25,732 nt of DNA from Choristocarpus tenellus KU-1152 (taxonomy: Eukaryota; Phaeophyceae), in NCBI GenBank assembly GCA_964200185.2, contig CAXNAD020000179.1:1-25732 (forward strand), given 5' to 3'. The notes beneath the pieces were generated by a model. The model worked only from the letters and a program-made list of their open reading frames with translations, ran no database searches and had not been told where the DNA came from. A program made the translations under genes and the position numbers. This document shows, one piece after another, positions 1 to 12,400 of this stretch; the first letter of the stretch is position 1; each line of letters opens with the position of its first letter.

Positions 1-325
1 GTAGCTAACGTGCATGCTTCATGATCAGGGGGGGGGGGATGAGGAGGGTGGGCGGTGTTTTTCGAAGGCTGTGATCAAGGTGTTGCTCTTGTGGTTGTGC
101 TTGGGCATTCAAATCGGAGACAGGGCCTTGCCAAATATATTTTCATTTTTAAACTAGATACATCAATAATACAATATGCCAGTTTTCACAGTATTGTATA
201 CTCAATCAAACTTAGCTCATTTTCAGAAAAATTGAAGAAAATTACCCTGCCATTGTATTTCACTTAGACAAGGAGTATAGCAGGCATGGAGTTTGGTCCA
301 TGAGAAAAAATTGGCACTAGATTAC
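1..325 (-). other. Start of the next intron
   Basis: Follows the GTAATC donor of exon 22. It contains a run of ten G at about 29-38 and no coding signal on either strand that I can support. Confidence 0.5.
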
Positions 326-458
326 CTGCAAGAAGAGGGCATTACTTTTGGGGTCAGTGCTATCCTCCATTATCACGACTAGTGGATTGACCAGGGTGGC
401 TTTGACAGTCAAAGGCTTCCTCCTGCATCCTGCAACTTGAAGGTAGCCCTCAAAGACC
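326..458 (-). CDS. Exon 22: VPS13 middle-region strand (NPLVVIMEDSTD)
   Basis: 44 codons plus 1 base. Reads VFEGYLQVAGCRRKPLTV then KATLVNPLVVIMEDSTDP and KSNALFLQ. This resembles the VPS13 middle-repeat pattern 'P-L-x-V-x-x-x-L-x-x-P-x-x-V-x-x-E-D...A-L-x-L'. Acceptor CTCTGCTCAG (alternatives at 429 and 422), donor TTGCAG|GTAATC, phase 0. The gene continues past the window edge. Confidence 0.7.
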
Positions 459-3400
459 CTGAGCAGAGTGCACAAGAATTTGAGTGGCATTGATTTTGGT
501 GTATTCTGCTTGCAACAATTATGTGCACTATGTTGTGTTGTGATCAAAGCGATCCCTAGCTGCAATGTGCAAACTTCTTAGGTGGAGTTAAAATTAGCAC
601 ACCCAATAGTGCATACTTTTACCAACCTTTGAAGTGGAAGGATGCTTTATTTCGTGCATGTGATGTAGTGTATTATGGGTGAATATTGAAAGAACTCTAT
701 GGTCTTCTGACAATGTTTGAGCAATTGAAATGACTACAAACCAATGGCAAGGTGACAAGTAATAGAAGTCATTCACAGCATGCAAGGAGAGTAAGTACAA
801 TGTGAGGTCCGGTGGGCAAGAAGACACAACATAATTGGGAAAGGAAGCAGTCTAGTGACTCGGGTTACGGGTTATGCCTAGTCACAAGCAACGAAGCAGA
901 ATTCTTGCCTGAACAGTGATGTAAATGACCAAGGGAAATGACCAAGGAGGACTATTGACTGTCTCTAGTATTCAAGGCATTAGAAGTCACATGCTTCAAA
1001 GAAAAAGAAAAGCAACATAATTCCCTCACCCATTTTCTTGAAGGGCGGCGAGGTCATGCACATTGAGACTGCCACTTGAATTCGTCTCGTGTGGTGTTAA
1101 GGATGCAGCATAATCTCCACCTGCAGAAGAGCTGATTGCGGAGTTTCCCTAGTGATTCAGAAGATAGCAGCACAATGCCGGAGATCAGAAACTACACCAA
1201 TGCTCACGCCCAAAAATGGAATATCAAGTTAAGGGGATGTTCCACAATGCCCTTACCCACGCCTTCCCCTAACACAGTTCATCACAATGAGTGTAGAAGT
1301 CCTTACCTTGTGCCTTTCAGGACCTAACAATGGGGATCAAGAACTCTGTGTGCCTTAGAGTTTATCACACTTGATAATGGCACTTATACCTAAGCTCTAT
1401 TCCTCATACATAACACAAGCAATTGTCGGATCACATTTGTGCAGTTGTACCTATCTTGACACTTTGACCTTCTCTACCAGATATAGAACCCTCAAATACC
1501 AAAACCGTAACCTTGGCGATCCATCTATGTCACTGCATTTGCACAATTTCCAGCCCTGCCTGAGGAGGTTTAATCATCACGTATCCAGAGATATCATGTA
1601 GCAGATCTGCTTGCCACAAAAGAACAAAAACCTAAACCTATGATTGGTCATTGTATAACTTGACTATGCTACCACTTTATCAATGGTGCATGATAGCAAT
1701 TTTCTAACATTGTACTTCCCAATCTCATCCAAGGGCCAGAGTGGAATCCAGTCATAGAGTCCCAATTCCATCCTGCCACAGGTATGAGGTCAGGACATAT
1801 CTACCAACCGTCAGGCTGACATAAGATCTATTCTCTCAACAAAACAGAACCTCCTCAGTTGGTGATGAATGCCCAAACCCAAATAATAATCACTTCTACC
1901 CTTTAGGAAATACATGATAAAAATGCGATGTTGTTGGCTAGAAAGCAAGACCCATCAGATTGAAACAATTCCAGGTGGACATTTGTTACAGAGCGGTTAT
2001 GGCAAAAAAATTGTTGAACTTGAGAGTTTCAAGTCTGAAATCTGCCACAGGCAACAGGAATTGAAAGCTCAGAAGTAACACACAGGGTTTTTAAAAGTAT
2101 CAATTTTCTTCTTCACAGAGTAAGCACTGCTGAATGCACATAGTTGAGTCTCGGTACCTGGCTAGAGATGAGTCTCAACCCAGTCAAGCCACGACTAATG
2201 ATGGGCCTGCTTACAAGGCTGTGATCCCTGCACCCATCCCTGTCCTGTGGAGCTGGACTTCAACTAGACTTATCTGAATAGAATATATATGCGTACTTGA
2301 TTCTAAGGGAAAGAAAACCTCTACCACCTTGACACACATCAAAATAAGCAACTTGGGGCTTGATGAAACCCTATGACATGCCAGTTCTCCTGGACAAATG
2401 TTCGAGGAAGTCCAAAACCATGAGTGATATCATTTTACCCAGTCTCAGCGAGAGCTGGAAAGTAAGAAAATATTAAGGAGCCTGAGTGCTGATTTTCATC
2501 GAGACCAGGTTGGTGGCAGACTTGACTCTCCATATTCCCAGAATAGAAATCAGGCAGACATATGTTGTCGAAATGTGGTCCCAAAAGAACAAGTTGGATA
2601 CAGGAGCTGCACCCATAAAGGTGGGCTCAGTACTGGTTATGGTTTGGGTGGACAAAAGCTGAGCAGCAGGCACCCAAATAGGGCTACAAGCACTCAACTG
2701 CCTGCTACTTGCCATGTGTGATACATAAACAAACAATCCTCCTGGGGTACATAAGAACAGGTACGGCTTTAGTTTCTTCCTGTACTAAGGAAAATTAACA
2801 ATATTGTAGCAAGGGGGGGTATCAAAGGAGGTAAGGTACACACTATTTTTCATAAATAGCTTAGAAAAACCAAACCTATACCAAATACGTTTTACACCTA
2901 GTGCCTCTCCAGCCCCCTAATCCAAACCAAGATAATGAATATTCTACTTTGACCAACGAGCTGTACTTGTCTTGTACAAAGAATGTGGATATCTCAAGTT
3001 GAACATACCATATCTCTCAATAGTTCATCAATTTACATCACCTTCCATCCCCTCTTGGTCCGAATATTGCCGGAGGATTCCTTAGCAATTCGATGATGGT
3101 CCTTCTTGTTACTCTCCACTCCCTTAGCCTCAAGGAAGTTTAGCAGATGGTGGAGTGTGGAGGGCACCAATAAAACCTCAAGGTGGTTAACAACCACCTA
3201 CCGAATAAGGATAGATTGACAAAGGACAGGATAAAAGGAGATGTTAGACTTACCCGTGCGAGCATGTGTTAAGTACTCCGGAGTAGTACAAATCTGTGAG
3301 GGCTGTCCAAGCTAGGCCAGATCTCAACAGGTTCCGGTGACAACAGGTTGTGCCATGGTGAGATAGCAAGGTAGGTGAATCAGAGAGGTGTAAATGAAAA

Positions 3401-6400
3401 GGGTCCCCCTTCTTGGTAAGTCCTTTATCACGGCCCCAAAACTATAGAAAGTGGCCAGGTCACTTTTGTTAGCTTTTGCCACAGAATTATGCAAGTGGTT
3501 ATAGAATTCACGGATCCTCAAGCTCCACACGCTTCCCCTAACGTTTTTGAGAGTTGTAATGAGGGTCGTATGTTACTGAGAAATCTGTCATATGCTTTTT
3601 GCACTTGTGTGAAAGGAGATTAGGTAAGAAACAGTTGATGGAAAAGAAAAATATAGAGCTTTGAAGGATACGGGATAAGCGTGGGTTGATGAATTAGAGA
3701 AAATAATTCACCGATAGGAAATGTTGCAACTAATGGGTGACAAGTACTTGGTGATTAACGGATTGATGGCAATGAATAATTGTGGCAAGGGAGCACCCTC
3801 TCTGGAGATGAGGATGAATTTGTTCTACTTCTTCATATTAGTCCTTCCATTCTAGTTAGGAAGTAATCAACATATTAATATACACAAGTCTTGGGAAACA
3901 ATAGCTTGCTTAACAAGTTACAATCCAAGGCTAAGGTCGATTGACTGAGAATTTCTCAAGAACTCTCCTAGCCAAGCATTTCATTATTGCTGCATGCCCA
4001 GATTGCTCATGTACCTCACAATATGAACTCAAGGGTCACATACCCCTTATCATCCATACTCTCTAGTTGCCCCAGCATGGTACGACACCAAAAATGTGAT
4101 AAAGAACGACCCATCGAGTTGTGGTGTGTTCATTGATCACAAGTCTTCCCAACGAGATGCTTAACCTTAGATGCAGATTAAGAATTTTTTTCATTACTTC
4201 AATCCTTGCAATCCCCAAATATATTGTACTTCACAACATACTACATGGCAATGCATTCTTCCACCTTCACCATTACCATGAACCTTCACAACATCATACA
4301 CCACACTGCTTGTTTCTTCCCTCAACAGGATGCTGTATGTCCTGATGTCTCACTGAAAGCGATAATATTACAAAGTAGGAGTTAAGGGACAGACATTATT
4401 TTGAGGAACTGGAGCATACACCCCCCAAAAAACACTTGCATCTCAAATATTCTCGATGGTGAACACATACCAGAAATATATGTTTGTACTTTTTGAACGG
4501 GTATGTGACTTTTGTCTTTTCTTAGCATTAACATCATATTTAACAGTGACTGTAATGACAGAGTGCAGTCAGCTTCAGCACATATCTTGCTGATGCAGAC
4601 ATACCACATACAAATAAGTAGTCTTTGTCAACCTTGATGTTGAGTGCATTAGTGTGCTGCATGCTACAGAAGAGAGTGTATATGGAAGGTGTCATACCTG
4701 GGCACTGGATTTTCCCCCGGGAGAGAAGTGGTAGCTCACCACTGACATTGGGGATTCCCTCTCCCCATCGTTGTGAGAAGAATCAGGACCACCTGTGAAT
4801 TCGTTGAGGAGGTGGAAGAAAATCGAATTAGTCACCCAAGCTCTTGATCACGCGATATTACAACAATCTGTATGGTCTTTGTCAATAATCTAATGAATTG
4901 CACATCAGACAACGTGTTCAATCCTAGGGTCATACATTATCACGTTCTTTCAAAATGAGAGCATTAGCTACGCCAATAAATAATCATTGGTACCTTGAAC
5001 TTTGAAATATGAAATTGAACTTCAGTTGCTATAGCTTCCCACCAACCTCTCCATAGGCTCATCTCCAAACCCTTATCAAAAGGACCTCTTCAGACAATGA
5101 GTGATTAAGTAACCAACGGAAAAATCAGAGAACGTATAGCAGCTCTTGCAGACCATCAGAATACACTATCACACTACCCAAGCCCGTAAAGAGATTGTTT
5201 CTTTAATTAAGTGACCCAACAGGGACAAACCAGATGCTTCAAAATAACAGAGCCCTGCCACACATGGTACCAATTGCATCTCCATCATTTCTTCAGATCC
5301 AACAAGAATATGGTGAACGCATTTCCAAACCTTCATATTCTCACAACCCATTACTTTCAACCTCATCCTGCCACTCAGTATTTTCTCTGCAACCTCAGCA
5401 TACGCACCTTGCCTAGTTTAATGAAGAGGAAAGAGTTCCAAATAAGCACAGTAGTTACACCTCTAGCCATCCAGCCTACCTTCCCACATACACCCAAAGA
5501 AAATTGACAAAACTGTGAGTCACAACAGTAAGACAACTATTTGCATTCCAAAGTTCCACCAACTCATACTACTGTGTTCCCTGTAGTTAAAACAAACTTT
5601 CAAACATTCCAGTCCTCCTTCAACAGACCTGGTGAAAGCACATAAGGAAAAGCCAGCCCACTAGTGTTGTCCTTGACTCGAAGAGACTCCAAGGACATCT
5701 CCAATGACCCACAGCGGTCCATTGCACGATCTAAGACAAGTCCCAATTCGCCTGTCTCTACTCTCAGTATGTAGTCAAAGTCGTCTGTTGGCCAAGCGCA
5801 AATAGCCAACCAATACACACAATTTCAGTGGTCCAGAGCAAGGAAATGTATCATGCAAGTGGGAGCAGTTGCAGCAGTAACCCAATCCGAAAATAATCAT
5901 GAGGGGGCAGGGCGGGCATGTGGTGGGCAAGGCACACAATGCTACACATAAATACATGTTAAAAGCATAGGTATCAATCCATTAAAGTGGAACAAAACAC
6001 TGCAATGTCTACTACTACGTATCCTTACCATAGTTCAAGAACTAGTCAGGGTGATGAGGTACGGATGCTTAATCATGTTCATTATATCTCAAGAGTTACA
6101 CTAAACAATACTATATATGTTTGCATGTTATGAGTCCAGCACTACTACTTTGATATCCAATTCAAAATATGGAACATATTCACCCCAGATGTGCTGGAGT
6201 AATGTGTAGGAGCTCAATAACTGAATGAGAAAAATGTCTAATGAGGATCGCCTTTCGATAAATTGTGATTTGCTAGGCTCTACTTTGGTGGGTAATGTGG
6301 AAGCTGTCTTCTCTTAGCTTCCAATAAGCAGCCTTAAAGAGAACAGAAAAAGTGCATTTAGGACATGGGCTGATACACTACCATAGCACTGAGAGTATGG

Positions 6401-9400
6401 TAGGACAACAAATACACTGTGAGGATGCAGCAATTGCAGGAACAATAGCAACAACTGTATTTTAAATTCCTGATGGAACCAACATTGAGATGTCCAGATA
6501 AAGGAAACAAAACCTTAACATCGAGAAAACAGAATATCTGAACCGGTCACATCTCATTACACACCTCCTATAGATCCTCCGTGGTCTAGCACTTTCAGTA
6601 GATCAACCTCCAAACCCGGTAGTTGCAGATTCAATCTCAAGGGAGTGGTTACACCATCGTCCCCATATTTGAAGCGTATCATGTGATGTTTGTTCACAGA
6701 GAGACTTGGGAAGGCGCACGCAGCACATGGATCACAAACCAGGAACACATTGAGTCCTGCCCGATTGCTGGTTGTTCTTGACTTCATTGCTGGGGGATGG
6801 CCTTGGACCTTTGCAACAATACGTTCATTTCAAAAGGAGTGAGAAGGGTGTGTTACATACACAAGGCTTTTTAGGGTGGAATGCATCGACTAACCGAAAG
6901 TGTATTCAGGCAATATGCTCCCGCACTCAAACACAAACATTATATATTATGTCAAGTGCATGAGTCGCAATATGATGCCTAGGATCCCCCTTGACTTCAT
7001 ATCTCCTACAACAGGAACAATCAAAGAGTGCTATAGAGCAGATAGGGAAAATGTAGGCTCTTTATATGGTTAGAAATTGAGGTAGGATTGAGGATAATGT
7101 CAAATACAGGTTATTATTGGGATGAAGGGAATGATGGAGGACAGGGTTAAATATGATGGAAGTAGCAACCTTGAACGTAGGAATGAAAATATGGTCTTAT
7201 TGGTAGATCCCTAGAAGGTTGGGATCACAAACGCTAGGCCATTAAGACTTGAGTTTGGTACATGAGAAATCAGCATGTTCTCTCAAGCTTCTTGGGTTTC
7301 GATTTGGGATAAGATTTGCACATAGAGGGTACACTCAACTTGCCTTGGTGTGGAGACAGGGGCGGCAAACAAAATTCGCACATGCCCCACATCGATGCTG
7401 GGCAACTATGTCACTGAAGGCCTTTCCACAAGACGAGCATGACGCGCAAGACTCAGCTGCCCCATTGTGGGGCGAAACCAGAGGAGAGAAAGGAATCGAT
7501 GATGTTCGCTCCCCAGTTTCCATCCCAAATCCATCTGATAGTCCTGTTGTCCCTGACCTATTCCATGCCTTCACCCCTGACCTGCCCTGTGCATCTAGAC
7601 CAAGCCACTTGTCCAGGTCTCTCAAGGGAAAACTGTCTGATGCTTTTCCATGAAAGCCTGCCGCTAGGATATTGTTGCCCCCCACAACACTTAGGAGAGC
7701 CTCCAGGCTAGCAGGTGTAACTTGTAATTTCAACTTTGGAAGGGACAGACAAAGCTCCATTTTCTGGTCTTGTGGAAGATCCAGATCACTGCTGCTCTCT
7801 TCGGGAGAACTGCATTCACTCATCTCTCCACCATCATTCACAGGACTACTATCGATATATTCACCAGCCTTGCCACTCCCACTCCCACTTCCATCACTAC
7901 CACTGGCATCCCCTTTCCTCCAATGCACAGAGCTTTCATGCTTCTCACCTTTCACTTGTATATCTACAACATCAACCACAGTCCCACCACTACCACAACG
8001 TGGTTCTGTAGCACAGTCCTCTATTTTCTCACAACTTGGCTCAGTCAATGAAGTTCCAGATTTGACTCCTAAGGTATTCAGTCTTCTCACCTCTAGGAGT
8101 AAGTCCACTGGCTCTTTTAAGTATGTCGCACTAGTCCATCGTCCTTCGCTCCCTAAATCTGAGTGGGCCTTTCTGACATTTAACTCTGCATCCAATGTCT
8201 TGCCCTCAACAGCTGGTACCCTTGTTGTAGAAGACGTTGTCTGATGCTCCACCTCCAAAAACATTGATGATACTGGACTATCCTTTCTCATCTCCTTGAT
8301 TTCCGTCATTCCTACATCATATGGGCTTGACCCTGCCCCGTAACTTTCCATTGGTGAGGAAATACTGATGGTGGTTTCCTTCCCAAGCAAGACCTCATGT
8401 TTTTCATGTGGCAAAAGAAGCATGTCTGAAGAGTAAGGTGGTGATGGTCGAGGAGAGTCAGGTGGCCCTTCAAATCTCATCCCCCTTTTCCGTGGGCTAC
8501 CATCGTCAAAGAAGAGGTGTATCTGGGGTATATTCAGACACATATGTCGGGCCTCTGGACCGTTCTCAGAGCAGTTTTCAATAGCAGGAGGGGATGTCCT
8601 GCCATAGTTCCAATGTCATGCAGAAAATATGGAATAATAGGAGAAAGGGTTCAGACATGCAATGGTGGGAAGAGTTGGAAGGGGAGAGATTGGGTAGAGG
8701 TGTGGAGTTGGGAAAACATTGGAACAATAGCAAGACATCTCCTCAAGTCGTCATTTTGTGAGAAACACTCCTTTGTTGTAATATCTGTATGAAGTAGTTG
8801 TCGAAAAATAATGTATTCTAGGGCTAGGCTGCTTGCTCTGATTGGTCCATAGCAGCATACATCATGGCTGAAACCCCTTCATCACCTCCAAGATCACACA
8901 TCTAAGTGTGAAGCTCATGTAAAGATTTTATAGCAACTTCAATCATCATTTATCACCGTCACAGAAGCGTAGTGCTACATGGGACTTTGCGGAGTTAGCA
9001 ATACAATTGGCCAGGACCTCATTGGGGCAAGCAACCAGCATGCCCAGACTCTTGGTCACGGCTGTGGGTCAGTCTGAAGAAATAACTGAAAGCCCTTGAT
9101 CAACCCGATTAGAACATATTGGTGCTGGGTCTCAGGGTGGCGCTGGGCATGTTTAAATATCTGATGACCTGCACTGGCAGCACTAACATTGACCAGGTTC
9201 CAGGGTGGTCTTGAACATGATAAAATAGTAGACGAACTTGGACCAACCCTTTTAGAATTTCTTTTTCAATGATCGGCCCAGCAAGATATACTTCACACAT
9301 TGGCTATCTTGGCCAAAACAAATCAGGCCAACCTGCTAAGCTGTATGCTGTAGTAGGTAGAAATATGAATATCATGCAGCATAAAATCACAGTATAAATG

Positions 9401-12400
9401 TATGAAATACTCTAAAACAGAGAATTATCCATGACCTTTGAATTTTACATGCAATCTCACTTGACATGTTTGGGGTATCAACACTTCATTCTCCACCAGA
9501 ATAGCATCACTCTCCTAGAATTTCTACATCCCTCCCTTTTAACATGTTTAGTGGGATCAGACCTGTCATTTGCACCACCTGTCCACGTCCTGTATTGCAG
9601 TAACCTAGGCTCCAGTCTGATATGTTTACGAGCAGACAAGCTCCCAGGTAGTGCCACCACAGGTGATGTGATTGAAATTTCTATCATGGAAACACTGCGC
9701 AGTAAATCTGGAGTGGCCCTTCCCCCACTCCCACCTGTGTCAACTTCAACACCATTTGCACAGCTTGGAGTGCTCACATCGTTATTCCAATCTTCAGGCC
9801 ATATACCCCACACAGCTTCCCCAAGTAGTCCTTCCCAAAGGTAGTCCACCACCTCAAGCCATAAGGGTTGTACATACACCACTCGGCACTGGGACACAGA
9901 GAGGAATAGCGAAGATGTCTCCCAAGGCACGCAATGCACATTGCCTTTCCATTCATCCTCAGAACTTGCCCCCTCCTTTCCCTCGCAGAGCATTGAGCAC
10001 AGTGATTCTTCTTGGGCATTCCTGTGGTCTCGCCCTTCGGATTGGACACTGCATGGACTACTGCCTATGCCCCACGTCTTATTGTAGGTGAAGAACAGGG
10101 ATACGGATTTACCTCCATCTGGATGTGATGTCTCTTCTCCTGGCTCAGAACTTGCGACATTTGGTATTGGCCCAACCACCTCGCGGAAGTGGATATTGGA
10201 GAGGCAGGGGTCCATAGCACCAAACCCTGAGAGTGATCCACTCCACACCGTCTTCCCTAGGAGTAGGAATATGAGGAGGGGAATATGAAAGAACTTGGCA
10301 TTACAACATGTGTTTCACATGAATATCTACAGAGTACGTATGTGTCCAAGTGTAGGTGTGAACGGGTGAAATCTTTTCATCCCTGCATAGGTGTATCTTT
10401 GTGTTCATGTACGAGGAGGGCAGTTGAACATAGTCAATGATTGAAATATACTTCCTAAAAAAACACAAGGGATGGGACAAACGGATCATAACAATATGTA
10501 ACATAGCAAGGAGGCTAGATATCTAATGATAGAATTCTCGGGTTTTTACTCTATCAAAGAGGCATGCTATCTCAACCACAGGCAATAACTACCACCCCTT
10601 GAAGTTGAAGATTGTCAATTCTTGAAACACACGTACTAAAAAATGCAAGGGCTGAGACAAATGTATCATTACAGTGCATAACATACCAACGAGGCTGGAA
10701 ATCAAATGATAGAAGTTTCTATTGTATCAAAAGTGACATCCTATCTCAATCACAGGCATTAACTATCCACCTCTTCATCCAGTGTAGAAACTCTTGTTCC
10801 TTTGGTTTAAGTCTCTTGTGAACATAGATATCTAACATTACCCTTCAGCACTTGAAATTCCCTCCCTACCCTTTTTTTTCCCTTTAGCCACTATGTCACC
10901 TGTTTTACAAAGGGGGGTGCACTTTAAAACCATACGGCATGAAGTACTACAACGACATTGCACCATTTAGGGGGCTCAATGATTTGGATACACTAGGAGG
11001 CTGCAGTAAATACATTCTTAGGCTGGTACAGTAAAACGTCTGATCTGGTCTCCAGAGAAACAAAGAAATATGATTGGAATTGCCCTAAACAATACGCTGC
11101 TACTGTGATAATCAATGAATGCAATCTACATATTTTAAAGCTAATCCTGCTGGCACTCCATCTATATCACCAAAGCCGAGATCACACTTGTTCCACATAG
11201 CTGTGGCAAACGCCAGCAGCAGTAACATTTTCCACCATTTAATTCACTCATCAAACCAAGAAAATAGTGGCTATTGTACAGCACAAGCGAATCAATGTGC
11301 GCCCCATCCTAGTTTGAAATCACTCACAGTATTAAAACAAAAGAGCAACATCAAAGGGAAAGGTATGAAGCAAGGACCATAGTGTGGATGGTTACCTTTT
11401 CCCCAGCTGCACCTCTCGTTGTCGACGCTCAGAGTTAGGGAGGAGGCGATGGCATTAAGAAGGCATGTACCTTCCCTCTCCTTGTTTAACCTCAACTGAA
11501 AAAAAAAGAGAATCAAAAGATGTGTGGTAGGTTCTCGATAGGCTCAGGGTGCTCAGCAAAGTATGTAGAATGTGGAATCTCGACTATACCCAACGGATTG
11601 ACTAACCTATTGCATTGACTGCTTGAAATGCCTGCTGTAAAATAGAATCTACCTCATTGGTTTACTCCTTCTTGGTTGCTTTCTGTCCTCTTCCTCACCT
11701 CCTCCACATTCACCCAGAACATTTAATTTTGAACCATGGACAACACTACAGTGGCATCCTATTACATCCACTTCAGATTTGGAAACCCCCCAACAACCTA
11801 AGCAATGGTGCAATAAACATCGCAAATTATCTTCCCGAAGTGAGATATGCACTATCAGATCACATGGTGAGGTATTGGGGCAGAAGTTTGTCGTGGTGGG
11901 CATGGCATTTATCATCAGATTTTCCAATGCTAAATTCACACTAACCATTGCTTTGCTCCAAATCCACAAAGCAATTCCCTCCTCCTAACCCTCATGCTGC
12001 CAAAATTTGCACGGTTGAAATACTTCCTCAATCTACCCCCAACAGTACCTTGTTCACAACATTCAGAGCACAATATACTCGGAGTATTACGTTCCAAAAC
12101 ACAAAGGATGAGTAGCCTATTTTTCAACACAGTCCAGACCTTCAAATATAACTCATCTTACGTAAACGATTCTGAGGAATCCAACCAAAATCCGTTTTGA
12201 AATCGGAGGCCATCCTGAAGAGGTACATGCATAAAGGAACAGACTTATGGGACAGAATACTTCAAAATGTAAAATGAACAAAAGGAAACATAGTTAAGAG
12301 GTGGTTTCACAACCTCACCTCCAAATATCACAAAACATCAACACTCAAGTTAAACACTAACCTCAACTCCATCCCGAGCTTCCACATGCAGCCTCAGCGC

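Noticed and set aside
7249-8244. Plus-strand ORFs of 90-190 residues opposite exon 13
   Set aside because: They are Ser/Pro/His-rich antisense shadows of the Gly/Ser/Asp-rich exon 13 and have no domain.
9774-10049. Minus-strand alternate frame in exon 12 with CAQC and CIAC, zinc-finger-like
   Set aside because: The overlapping frame carries FFTYNK, VYVQPLWLEVVDYL and VVALP, which match module A and keep splice phase, so the cysteine frame is a shadow.
11649-11969. 106-residue minus-strand ORF rich in Cys and His
   Set aside because: Exons 10 and 11 join in phase 0 exactly as the uninterrupted module A sequence. The ORF is intronic.
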